Source of the DNA: F1-120-MAGs238 sp964484185
GTDB lineage: Bacteria > Planctomycetota > Phycisphaerae > Phycisphaerales > UBA1924
Direction: 5' to 3'
DNA: 36,652 bases
Assembly (NCBI GenBank): GCA_964484185.1
Contig: CAZAEQ010000042.1
Location: 1 to 36,652, forward strand
Under the pieces are notes generated by a model that was not told the DNA's origin, ran no database searches, and saw only the letters and a list, made by a program, of their open reading frames with translations. Made by a program: the position numbers and the translations under genes. Each line of letters starts with the position of its first letter. Within the stretch, counting starts at the first letter, position 1. Below are positions 17,734 to 25,868 of the stretch, piece after piece.

Positions 17734-18051
17734 TTAGTTTCCCGACGTGCGACCGGTGACGGACGCCATTGCCTGGTCGAGTGAGAGTGATTCCGTTTCG
17801 TCTGTTTGAGAAACGCCCGGCAAACGAGCTTTCAGTTCCTTGATCGCTAGTTCCATTGCCTCGCTCTTGATTTGGCTCGGACGACTGTCGGGGTTCGACT
17901 GGGACAGCGTCTTCTTCCAAGTCTCGTGACTCGCCTTCAGTTCGCGTGAGCAGGTTTCCAATGTCGGCAGGAGCCTGCGCGTCAGCCGAAGCTGTTCGTG
18001 CAACTCCGTCCGTTCTCTCAGAAGTTCGAGAACTATGGTCTTGTACTGCAT
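17734..18051 (-). CDS. Conserved mobile-element protein (105 aa, MQYKTIVLELL family)
   Basis: The ATG at 18051 has GGAG 6 nt upstream, a strong reason to choose it over ATG 18063 or longer readings. The protein is 105 aa, mostly helical and charged (MQYKTIVLELLRERTELHEQ, then LLPTLETCSRELKASHETW), with an acidic, Ser-rich tail. I recognise the opening as that of a conserved hypothetical protein that often sits just before methylase-helicase genes on integrated elements; no function is known to me. It overlaps the open extension of the downstream methylase-helicase frame. In the 190 bp upstream of it there is a tandem GGATGGGTC repeat at about 18081-18098. Confidence 0.75.
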   Translation of the reverse strand: MQYKTIVLELLRERTELHEQLRLTRRLLPTLETCSRELKASHETWKKTLSQSNPDSRPSQIKSEAMELAIKELKARLPGVSQTDETESLSLDQAMASVTGRTSGN

Positions 18052-18253
18052 GGTCGTCTCCATTGGATTTAGAGTTTTCGGGATGGGTCGGATGGGTCGG
18101 TTCAGTGGAATCGGCGGAAGGGATTGGAAATAAGGTGGGCTGGTCCCACGAAGGCGGCCTCTTTCGCATACGTCAGGGGTATGCCTCCGTCCCAAGTCTG
18201 AAGTTCCGGGCCTGCCATCTGTTCTGATGTGATTGGTGCTGACCCGACATGTT

Positions 18254-18463
18254 TCACCTCGATCTACCCCGTCCGCGTGGACGGTCAGACGACCCGAACA
18301 TGTCTTGAAGCAACTGGGTGGCGGCAACCCCGGCCATGATGATCATGGAGCCAACGGCAACTGTGTGAAGGATCATCGCCATGCGTTCGTTGTTACAGTT
18401 CTTCGACATCATCTGGGCCTGGGGGCCGAGGTCGTGAAGGTGATATTTTGGGGGCATAGACAT
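18254..18463 (-). CDS. Small single-pass membrane protein
   Basis: The 69-aa product has an N-terminal hydrophilic part, one hydrophobic segment at about 28-51 (MAMILHTVAVGSMIIMAGVAA), and a short Arg/Gly-rich tail. ATG 18463 and ATG 18457 are both possible starts. It lies between the ArdC-like gene and the 105-aa gene on the same strand. The family is unknown to me; small membrane proteins of this kind are common among element backbone genes. Confidence 0.5.
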   Translation of the reverse strand: MSMPPKYHLHDLGPQAQMMSKNCNNERMAMILHTVAVGSMIIMAGVAATQLLQDMFGSSDRPRGRGRSR

Positions 18464-18662
18464 TCAGAATTGTATCACTATTTAATTCTTTGCGCAAGAG
18501 GCTCAGTGCGGGTTACAGCTTGCCATACATGTTAACACCCGCAGCAATACAGGAGTTTTCGACGACGACACTTGGGAAACTGGCGGAAACACTGGCATGA
18601 TCGAACGCGACGAAGTGACCGCGCGGTATAGCTGCTCGTTGGGGTAGAGGGTGAGGTTTGGA

Positions 18663-18687
18663 GCGGGAGAGGGGGCGCGTCTCCCGC
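18663..18687. repeat. GC-rich hairpin
   Basis: GCGGGAGA at 18663-18670 and TCTCCCGC at 18680-18687 form a perfect 8-bp stem with a 9-nt loop. It lies in the 297-bp gap between the ArdC-like gene and the small membrane gene, next to a second hairpin, and no T tract adjoins it. The gap also repeats CTGCTCGTTGGGG from the end of the ArdC-like gene (near 18630 and 18779). I see no gene in this gap. Confidence 0.5.
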
Positions 18688-18728
18688 GCCATCAACACGG
18701 TGAACTTCGCCTCGGAATAGAAAGACAG

Positions 18729-18748
18729 CCCGGCGGTCTCCCGCCGGG
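18729..18748 (-). terminator. Probable intrinsic terminator of the ArdC-like gene
   Basis: CCCGGCGG (18729-18736), a TCTC loop and CCGCCGGG (18741-18748) make a perfect 8-bp GC stem. On the - strand it lies 12 bp after the ArdC-like stop and is followed by a pyrimidine-rich stretch reading CTGTCTTTCTATT. The T run is interrupted, so termination may be partial. Confidence 0.6.
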
Positions 18749-18760
18749 GTGTCGATGGAG

Positions 18761-19585
18761 TCAGGCTGCGATCACCTGCTCGTTGGGGCATTGGATGACC
18801 GCGATGATGTCCGCGGCGACGTGCTGGATTCGATCCAGAGACGCGGCAAGCGTCTCGCTCTTGCCGTCGTAGAGCTGGATGTAGTCGCTCGCGGCCGAGC
18901 CTGTCTCCAGCCCGATCGCCTGGCAGACGACGAAAGCGACGGCTTCGGCTTCGGTCTCCCGCACGGTCTTGCTGGTGGGGCGCTGATCGCCACGATGCAG
19001 AAGCTCGTGGGCGAGTTCATGGACGATGACTGAGAACTCATTGGCCGGTTCCAAGCCGGGACGAATGCTGATCCGTCCGCCGCGTGAAACGCCGTCGGCT
19101 CCGGGCGGCAGCTCGTCGTAGTCGAGCTTGATGCCTCGCTCCGCGATCTGCTCTTTGATCTTGGTGAGGTGATGCTGAGGATCGCCACTGACTCGCGCCG
19201 GCTCCGGCAGCGGCTGGCCGTCGGTCTGGGTCACGTCAAAGACGTACACGCCGCGGAAACGGAGGATGGGCTTGGCTCGGTCGGACTGCTCCTGGCCTTC
19301 GGGCTTGTCTTCCTTCGGGCGGATGCTCATCGGGGCGATGATCACGATCCCTTTCTCGCCCTTCTTGACGAAGCGGCCCAATTGCTTCCAAGTTCCGAAC
19401 CCGGCAACATTGGTTGCTTCGGGCATCTGCGAGAGGATGAGGAGGACGTTCCCGAAACTGTACCGGTGGAACTTGGCGAGCATCGCAAGGTATTTTATGA
19501 TTTGCTCGCTCTTTCCGCTCTTGAGAGCATCGGCAAGGTTCTTGAGGGCTTGATCGGCGATCTTCTTGGCTTCTTCGGCTTTCAT
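18761..19585 (-). CDS. ArdC-like antirestriction protein with zinc metallopeptidase domain
   Basis: The ATG at 19585 has AGGAG 9 nt upstream and follows a conserved leader, so longer readings to 19711 are rejected. The 274-aa product has an N-terminal ArdC-type ssDNA-binding domain (helices 1-45, then FGNVLLILSQMPEATNVAGF and GTWKQLGRFVKKGEKGI near 45-80). It ends in a gluzincin-like peptidase domain with HELAHELLH at 189-197 and a downstream Glu in RETEAEAVAF as likely third zinc ligand. ArdC-type proteins are carried by conjugative elements and protect incoming DNA from host restriction. It is transcribed away from the DUF4007 cluster, and its leader resembles that of the gene ending at 35903. 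Confidence 0.85.
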   Translation of the reverse strand: MKAEEAKKIADQALKNLADALKSGKSEQIIKYLAMLAKFHRYSFGNVLLILSQMPEATNVAGFGTWKQLGRFVKKGEKGIVIIAPMSIRPKEDKPEGQEQSDRAKPILRFRGVYVFDVTQTDGQPLPEPARVSGDPQHHLTKIKEQIAERGIKLDYDELPPGADGVSRGGRISIRPGLEPANEFSVIVHELAHELLHRGDQRPTSKTVRETEAEAVAFVVCQAIGLETGSAASDYIQLYDGKSETLAASLDRIQHVAADIIAVIQCPNEQVIAA

Positions 19586-19660
19586 TTTCTTTGCTCCTTT
19601 GCGGGACCTGCGACGTGCGGCCCCTTCGCAAGCAACGGGGCCACTCGCGGGTGCAATGGA
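19586..19660 (-). promoter_or_regulatory. Structured 5' leader of the ArdC-like gene (copy A)
   Basis: On the - strand the leader carries GGCCCC (19637-19642, complement) pairing with GGGGCC (19619-19624) around a 12-nt loop, with a lower stem from TCGC/GCGA and AC/GT and small bulges. The AGGAG ribosome-binding site follows. The same element stands before the gene at 36166 with a compensated stem, GGTTCC with GGAACC. The loop core GCTTGCGAA is the same in both. Confidence 0.65.
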
Positions 19661-20265
19661 GCGAGCGCAGCGGAGCCGGCATGAGGTCGGAGGGCCAGCG
19701 AAGCTGCACAAACGAATGACAGACCAAACCCGCAGCCTTTCAAAGTGCGGGCGCTTCGGGCGGGTCTGGCGTGAGATGTGCTAGGCCCGGAGACTGAAAG
19801 CGCAGCGGTGACGGCGGGAGCGGAGCGTTTGAAAGCCGAATGCCTTTGTGAGCCGACAGTGCCTTCAAGAACCGACGCATTTCACGAGAGCGAGCACGCG
19901 CTTTCTTGCGATGTCTCCATGTGCCACCCTTCGGCGCATCGCTCACCTCTCGCGGAGCAGACGGATATTTGGTGTGGAAAACGAATGGGCGTTCTCGGGG
20001 CTGACAGCGTGTCGAGGCCCGTTTCGCCCGAAAGTCGCTCTGGCGGCGCAGTCTGTGCCGAGCCGGCCCGTCCTTCGTGGCGGTGTTAATATTAACAAAC
20101 CAATGGCCGTTCCGGAATTGGTGTGGCGTCCGAAGATCAGTTCACTCGGAATGCTCGGTCGCGGTCAAGGCTCGACTATGACGAGTGCCTGCTTTAAAGG
20201 CGTCCATGCGGAGGCGGTCGTTTGGGATTGCTCAGCCGGTCATTCGACGTGGTTCATCGTCCTGA
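19661..20265. other. GC-rich non-coding stretch
   Basis: I see no convincing gene in this stretch. The part next to the ArdC-like leader is strongly GC rich and continues the weak resemblance to the region after 36237 (GAGCGCA, GGCATG). A perfect 12-bp A+T palindrome GTTAATATTAAC lies at 20085-20096. The sequence after it is less G+C rich. Confidence 0.4.
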
Positions 20266-20437
20266 ATGCCCACAGCACGCTCAGTCATCGCAATACTCAT
20301 TGTCGCTGGCCTGTCGGTGTGTTCTTCGCAACCGAAGTCGGCGAGCCCGAATACGCCACACTGTCTGCTGAATCGCGCAACCCGCGCAAGGCGGATCTTC
20401 CAGACGGTCGGCGGTATCCCGCTCCAGTTCGATGAAA
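20266..20437 (+). pseudogene. Frame-broken remnant related to the TPR lipoprotein N-terminus
   Basis: From ATG 20266 the frame reads MPTARSVIAILIVAGLSVCS-SQPKSASP, matching the opening of the lipoprotein at 2966 (MHITRSTISIIVLACLTACS). After a one-base slip the next frame reads SAESRNPRKADL, matching SAESRDPRKADQL of the intact gene. Similarity then ends within about 30 bases and no TPR repeats follow. This is a truncated, frameshifted paralogue or a recombination remnant. It is not expressed as a full protein. Confidence 0.65.
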
Positions 20438-20483
20438 TCCGGGTTTGAACTTGGAAGGGTGTCCAATCTACCAATCGAAGAAC

Positions 20484-20590
20484 TCGCTATACTACAGATA
20501 GTAGTGGCCGCCCACCCCCACGCGATAGATATGGGGTACGCTCGCAACCGACACTTCTGAGAGTCGGGAACTAGGACATCGCTATACTAC
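20484..20590 (+). promoter_or_regulatory. Repeated TCGCTATACTAC elements upstream of the DUF4007 operon
   Basis: The 12-mer TCGCTATACTAC occurs at 20484-20495 and again at 20579-20590. Each contains TATACT, a close match to a -10 box. The downstream TATACT (20583-20588) lies 6 bases before the ATG at 20595, so transcription from it would start at or next to the start codon and give a leaderless mRNA. No Shine-Dalgarno is visible before 20595. The upstream copy also forms a short hairpin (ACTAC/GTAGT). A good -35 box is not evident. Confidence 0.45.
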
Positions 20591-20594
20591 CTGG

Positions 20595-21539
20595 ATGATC
20601 GCAACCGATCCCATCCAGGCGCAAGTTTTTTCGGGCCACGAGAGCTTTCCAATTCGCTTTACGTGGCTCACGAAAGCTGTTCGACGCTGTACCAAAACAG
20701 GAGATCTTTTTTCGCGGCCAGATGCAATGGTCACACTTGGGGTCGGAAAGAACATGGTACGTTCTATGCGGTCGTGGGCGCTCGCGACCGGAATGATTGA
20801 ACCCGAACGAGACACAGGACGAATCACGCGTCATTGCCCCACCGCCCTAGGGACACTTCTATTTGGAGAAGATGGCCTTGATCCGTTCATGGAAGACCCC
20901 GCCACCGTGTGGCTGCTTCATTGGTCACTTGCTTCGAATCGAAGACTCGCGACGTGGTTCTGGATTTTCAATGAACTTCGAGAAACTGAATTCGAGCGCA
21001 GCCGCTTAGTGTCAGATCTCCTGCAATCGAGCCGACGGTCTGCGGGACGTGAGATCGCCGAAGACACGGTTGAACGCGACGTAGATTGTTTCCTTCGAAC
21101 TTACGTTCCTTCACCCCCTGACAAGCGATTGTCTCGTGAAGAGTTGCTCGATTGCCCGCTAACTGAACTCGGTCTTATCCGCCGAAGCGGCGCACAAAAC
21201 ACTTTCACGTTTTTACGAGGCTCGCACGAGTCTCTGCCGAATGCCGTCCTTATGTATTGTTTGCTTGAGTATTGGGAGCGTCATCACAAATCGCATTCGT
21301 CGCTAAGATTCGAACAAATTGCCTACGAACCCGGGAGTCCGGGCCAGGTGTTTAAGCTGTCTGAGAATGCGCTTGTGGAACGATTGTATGTGCTCGACTC
21401 GCTGACCAAGGGAGCGTTCCGCTTTGACGAGACATCCGGCTCGCGGCAAGTATTTCGAACCCGCGAGTTTGATCGACTGAAGCTCCTTCATCACCAGTAC
21501 GACATTAAAAAGAAGGAGGTGAAACGTGCCAAGCGCTAA
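20595..21539 (+). CDS. DUF4007 family protein
   Basis: The 314-aa protein carries the DUF4007 signatures VFSGHESFPIRFTWLTKA near 11-28 and AMVTLGVGKNMVRSMRSWA near 44-62. The second looks like a winged-helix DNA-binding element. DUF4007 proteins have no established biochemical role. From what I know of the family they are encoded beside PAPS-reductase/DndC-like enzymes and large ATPases in putative DNA sulfur-modification or defence clusters, exactly the setting here. It is the first gene of the operon, and its last 14 bases overlap the ATPase start. The ATG at 20595 has no Shine-Dalgarno, which fits the leaderless promoter suggested above. Confidence 0.85.
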   Translation: MIATDPIQAQVFSGHESFPIRFTWLTKAVRRCTKTGDLFSRPDAMVTLGVGKNMVRSMRSWALATGMIEPERDTGRITRHCPTALGTLLFGEDGLDPFMEDPATVWLLHWSLASNRRLATWFWIFNELRETEFERSRLVSDLLQSSRRSAGREIAEDTVERDVDCFLRTYVPSPPDKRLSREELLDCPLTELGLIRRSGAQNTFTFLRGSHESLPNAVLMYCLLEYWERHHKSHSSLRFEQIAYEPGSPGQVFKLSENALVERLYVLDSLTKGAFRFDETSGSRQVFRTREFDRLKLLHHQYDIKKKEVKRAKR

Positions 21540-24500
21540 GCAACGTCGACAGAAATCACATACTTCACCGTTCAAACGATCGATTAGTCTTGAACATGAC
21601 CATTCGGCTAAGGAAAGCAGCCACTCGTTCATCTTGACCGCCTGCGCACGTAAAGCCATCGAGCGAATTATGGACGGCTTGTCTCGCGAAGGAAACCCGC
21701 GAGTTTGGACTCTCACCGGCCCGTTCGGAACAGGGAAGTCGTCGTTCTGCTTGTTTCTATCCCACCTTTTGTCTCCACCAAGTAGTGCTGCTTCCATCTC
21801 TGCCCGCGACCTGTTAGAACAGACAGACGCTCGATTGGCTGCGACATTGCGAGGAACGATCGGCCCCCGAAAGGGCCTCGTTCCGATTGTTGTTACAGGC
21901 GCGAGGGAATCTCTGGTTGGTGCGGTGCTTAGGAGCTTTGCAAGGGCGTTGGAAGTGAGCAAGGCGGCGGGCGCCAAGCGACTTGCTAAAGAAGTGATTG
22001 ATGGTAGTGAAGACGCACGCCGCGATCCGATCAAAATAGTTGAAAGGGCTGTCACATGCCTCGCTTCGGCTGACGGTGTGCACGGTGTTCTAGTTATCAT
22101 GGACGAGCTCGGTAAGCTCCTTGAATTTGCCGCGTCGAACCCATCTAAATCCGATGTATATTTCCTTCAGCGTCTTGCCGAGCATGCGGCGCGAGCGAAG
22201 ATCCCCACTGTTGTGGTAGGCGTGCTTCACCAGGATTTTGTGGGCTACGCGAAGCATCTTTCAGAGAATGATCGGCAGGAATGGGACAAAGTTCGCGGCC
22301 GATTTGAGGACATCATCTTCGAACAGTCCGCAGATGACATGCTCCACTTGCTAGCGGAATCAATGCGACTAGCAAAAGCACCGAATTCAAGCGATGGAAG
22401 CAGCGATCATTCGAAGTTCAAGAAACTATGTCGCGACGCCTGGTCTGTGGGGATCGCTCCACCGAACGTGGACGTCGAGCGAGGCGCTCCGATCCTTGCG
22501 GCGTGCTATCCCATCCATCCGAGTGTGACCCTACTACTTGGTCCTGTTTTCAAACGATTCGGCCAGAACGAACGCTCCGCGTTTTCGTTTCTTAGTTCAG
22601 GTGAGCCTCACGCAGTATCCGATTTTTGTGCAAGAAACGAAACGGGTGCTTATTACGGGGTGGCTGATTTACATCAGTATCTCATTGCCGTCTTCGGTGA
22701 CTCGCTGCTGTCGAGCAAGGATGGAAAACGATGGGCCGAGGCTTTTAACGTAGAAGCCCAACACCCGGGACTCAGCAAAGTTGAGTCCGATGTGCTTCGA
22801 ACAGTCGCTCTGCTGGGAATTGTTGGACGGTGGCACGGTGTCGCAGCGATGCCGCAAGTTTTGAAATTCTCGCTCTCTCCGACCTGGAGCGCTTCGGATG
22901 TAGACGCAGCCATCAAAGTTCTATTAGGCAAATCTGCGATTGTTCATCGTCGCTTCAACGATACCTTTAGTCTTTGGGAAGGCAGTGACATTGATATTGA
23001 GGCTCGCATCGTGGATGCCCGTTCTAGATTAACGGGAGATACATCGACCACTTCGTTGCTCAAGACTCATTTCACCCCTCGGCCGGTGGTTGCTCGTCGT
23101 CATTCGTTTGAGAAGGGGACGCTCAGATTCTTCGACGTCCTATTTTCTACGCCTGCATCCCTAGAGGATTCATTGGCGACGATCGACAAGCTAGAGGTGG
23201 GCAAGTCTGCGGACGGCCATATCGTCGTGTTGCTTCCGGATTCTCAGAGCGGCACCGTGGCGACAACAAGTGCAACCATACTGGGCATGACGGCACGGCG
23301 AGATATTCTGCTGTGTGTACCGGGAAATGCTCAAGATATTGATTCGTTTGCCAGAGAGTTGGCAGCGATCCAGGTGGTCACCAAGGCTGCGAATGATTTG
23401 CAGAGCGATGCGACTGCGCGACGGGAACTCTCTGGGCGAGAGGGAGAGGTCCGCCGCGGGCTTGAGCAGGTCGTCGCAAATATGCTCGGTCCAACTATGC
23501 CGGGCAGTTTGCCGACCCGCTGGATTCGTGCAGGCGTGGAGGAAAATGTTCCAACCGCCAGACTCTTGAATGAACTCTTGTCGCGCATCTGCGATGAGCT
23601 GTTCCCGCAAGCACCCAGTATCGACAATGAAATCATTAATCGTCGAGACCTCTCCTCTTCAGCCGCAGCAGCACAAGGGAATCTGATTGACCACATGCTC
23701 AGGTTTGCGTCCGTGGACGGTCTCAATATCGAAGGAAATCCGCCGGAAAAAAGCATTTATTTGTCAGTGTTGCGAGGGCTGAAGCTCCATCAAGAACGCC
23801 TCGGTCAATGGGGCTTTGCTTCATCGACGAAGGGGATACGGGAGGACGCACAGCCTGCGTGGCGTGCAGTTAGGGAATTCTTCGAATCCGCAGAGGGAGC
23901 ACCCAGAGGGCTAGATGAGCTATTCAGGATTCTTCGACGTCCTCCTTTTGGAATGCGGGATGGGGTCATTCCTATCTTCGTTTGCGCGGCACTGATCAGC
24001 AATGACGCGGATGTAGCGGTCTATGAGGGTGGCGGTTTCATAACTCAATTGACTGACGCCATTTTCGAAAAACTCGTGAAAGAACCCTCTCGGTACACCG
24101 TTCGACGGTGGCATGTGAGTGGCGTTCGGGCCGTGGTATTCGAGCAACTTGGCAAAATGCTCGGGCAGACCCCAATCTCGGGCCGAGTTGAGGCTCGGGA
24201 TCTACTAGATGTGGTTAAGCCGCTGGTTCGGTTTATTCGCGACTTGAACGTATTCACTCGTCAAACGCGAACATTTGCGCCAATTACCGTGGCAGTTCGA
24301 GAAACCATCGCGAACGCCTCTGAGCCAGATCAATTGTTGTTCAAGGAATTGCCCAAGGCTTGTGGCATGGAGCCTTTTGCTGGATCTCGAAAGCAGCGCC
24401 CGGAAGATGTCGATGCCTTCCTTCGGATACTCCAGAATTCCTTAAATGAACTCCAGAAGGGATATGACACATTACTGCAAAGCCTAACAGAGGAACTTGG

Positions 24501-25047
24501 GAAAAGCCTTGATGTGCCCATTGAGAACAGTGAGAGTCGCCTAGACATCATCAAGCGCGCGAGTCGTGTGACAACTGTAGCTCTTAATCCCGAGATAAAA
24601 GTATTTACGACACGGCTTGCGGATTCCGCGGCGGATCCCGTCAAGTGGATCGAGCAAGTTGCCGCGTTCTTGGCGAGTAAGCATCCAACACTTTGGCATG
24701 ATGACGATCGCGGGCGATTTGGAGTCCGCTTGAGACAGATGACAGAGGCGTTCAAGGGCCTTGAGTCACTCGTACTGGCACGAAAGCCCGGAGTGCCGGA
24801 GAGCGAGGGGGAGGAATCAATCCGTGTTGCCGTGGTCGGGTCTCGATTTGCACAGGCTGAACACGTGGTCCATTTGAAGGGTAGAGATGCGGTTCGCGTT
24901 CAATCCCTCGAAGACGAAATAGCAAAGCTTTTCAAGCCATACTCTCACAACGGGGACAGAAGACTGGTTCTCGCGGCACTCGCCAAAATTACTCGCACGA
25001 TCCTACTTCACGATTCAAACACAACCGCCCAGGAGCAAATGACATGA
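21526..25047 (+). CDS. Large P-loop ATPase of the DUF4007 cluster
   Basis: The 1173-aa protein starts at GTG 21526, inside the end of the DUF4007 gene, with an excellent ribosome-binding site (AAGGAGGTGA, 21513-21522). Walker A is GPFGTGKS at 65-72 and Walker B is VLVIMDELGK at 188-197. After the ATPase domain come long helical regions with no motif I recognise. Its size and layout recall the BrxC/PglY-type ATPases of phage-defence systems, but I cannot show homology beyond the P-loop. It is probably a motor or switch acting with the DUF4007 protein, since tight overlap implies coupled expression. Its end overlaps the next start as ATGA. Confidence 0.8.
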   Translation: MPSAKQRRQKSHTSPFKRSISLEHDHSAKESSHSFILTACARKAIERIMDGLSREGNPRVWTLTGPFGTGKSSFCLFLSHLLSPPSSAASISARDLLEQTDARLAATLRGTIGPRKGLVPIVVTGARESLVGAVLRSFARALEVSKAAGAKRLAKEVIDGSEDARRDPIKIVERAVTCLASADGVHGVLVIMDELGKLLEFAASNPSKSDVYFLQRLAEHAARAKIPTVVVGVLHQDFVGYAKHLSENDRQEWDKVRGRFEDIIFEQSADDMLHLLAESMRLAKAPNSSDGSSDHSKFKKLCRDAWSVGIAPPNVDVERGAPILAACYPIHPSVTLLLGPVFKRFGQNERSAFSFLSSGEPHAVSDFCARNETGAYYGVADLHQYLIAVFGDSLLSSKDGKRWAEAFNVEAQHPGLSKVESDVLRTVALLGIVGRWHGVAAMPQVLKFSLSPTWSASDVDAAIKVLLGKSAIVHRRFNDTFSLWEGSDIDIEARIVDARSRLTGDTSTTSLLKTHFTPRPVVARRHSFEKGTLRFFDVLFSTPASLEDSLATIDKLEVGKSADGHIVVLLPDSQSGTVATTSATILGMTARRDILLCVPGNAQDIDSFARELAAIQVVTKAANDLQSDATARRELSGREGEVRRGLEQVVANMLGPTMPGSLPTRWIRAGVEENVPTARLLNELLSRICDELFPQAPSIDNEIINRRDLSSSAAAAQGNLIDHMLRFASVDGLNIEGNPPEKSIYLSVLRGLKLHQERLGQWGFASSTKGIREDAQPAWRAVREFFESAEGAPRGLDELFRILRRPPFGMRDGVIPIFVCAALISNDADVAVYEGGGFITQLTDAIFEKLVKEPSRYTVRRWHVSGVRAVVFEQLGKMLGQTPISGRVEARDLLDVVKPLVRFIRDLNVFTRQTRTFAPITVAVRETIANASEPDQLLFKELPKACGMEPFAGSRKQRPEDVDAFLRILQNSLNELQKGYDTLLQSLTEELGKSLDVPIENSESRLDIIKRASRVTTVALNPEIKVFTTRLADSAADPVKWIEQVAAFLASKHPTLWHDDDRGRFGVRLRQMTEAFKGLESLVLARKPGVPESEGEESIRVAVVGSRFAQAEHVVHLKGRDAVRVQSLEDEIAKLFKPYSHNGDRRLVLAALAKITRTILLHDSNTTAQEQMT

Positions 25048-25850
25048 GCAAGCCAATTCGACATATCGTTGGATTATCGGGAGGTAAAGACAGCGCGGCG
25101 CTCGCGATATATCTTCGTGACCGTCTTCCGGACCTCGACTATGTGTTTAGTGACACTGATAAGGAGTTGCCCGAGACATATTCGTATTTAGCACGAATTG
25201 AAGCCTTTCTCGGCAAGAAAATCATAACGCTTCGCGCGGAACGTGGATTTGATCATTGGCTTCAGGTCTACGGCGGTTATCTTCCATCTCCTCGCATGCG
25301 GTGGTGTACCAAAATGCTGAAGATACGACCGTTTGAAAGTTACGTTGAGTCGCTTGGCGACGTTGATGTCCGGATGTATGTTGGAATTCGTGCCGATGAG
25401 AATCGTGGTGGATACAAACCTACCAAATCAAACATCCAACCTGTCTATCCATTCATTGAAGCAGGTTTTGGACTCGAAGATATTCATCGAATTCTAGAAG
25501 AAAGCGGCGTTGGAGTACCTCCGTACTATTCGTGGCGAACTCGCTCTGGCTGTTTTTTCTGTTTTTATCAGCGAAAACACGAATGGGTTGGATTGAAAGA
25601 AAACCATCCGGACCTATTTGAAAAGGCAAAGGAATATGAGAAGACCGACGCTAAAACTGGCCAACGATATACGTGGAGTGAACGTGAGTCGTTGGTTGAA
25701 CTTGGGCTGCCGGAGCGAGTAGCCGAAATCAAAGCTAAGCACGCAAAACTCAGGCCGCAAGCTACAGAGAAGAGCACTAAGTTATTGCATATTCTCGGCC
25801 AAGACGACGAGGATGGTGATCAGTTGCCATGTTCCTTCTGCCATGTTTGA
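25044..25850 (+). CDS. PAPS-reductase/DndC-like PP-loop enzyme
   Basis: The 268-aa protein has the PP-loop SGGKDS at 12-17, which binds ATP for adenylation chemistry, and cysteines at 88 (RMRWCTKMLKI), 170 and 173 (SGCFFCFYQ), with a further CxxC at 263-266 at the very C-terminus. Related enzymes (PAPS reductase, DndC, SspD) use such cysteines for sulfur transfer or an iron-sulfur cluster. DndC and SspD insert sulfur into the DNA backbone. The classical PAPS-reductase Cys-Gly-Leu-His motif is absent, so simple sulfate assimilation is unlikely. ATGA overlap with the ATPase gene and AGGAG 8 nt upstream fix the start. No cysteine desulfurase (DndA/SspA) is in the window. Confidence 0.88.
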   Translation: MSKPIRHIVGLSGGKDSAALAIYLRDRLPDLDYVFSDTDKELPETYSYLARIEAFLGKKIITLRAERGFDHWLQVYGGYLPSPRMRWCTKMLKIRPFESYVESLGDVDVRMYVGIRADENRGGYKPTKSNIQPVYPFIEAGFGLEDIHRILEESGVGVPPYYSWRTRSGCFFCFYQRKHEWVGLKENHPDLFEKAKEYEKTDAKTGQRYTWSERESLVELGLPERVAEIKAKHAKLRPQATEKSTKLLHILGQDDEDGDQLPCSFCHV

Positions 25851-25868
25851 AATTGGAGTGGACTTCTA

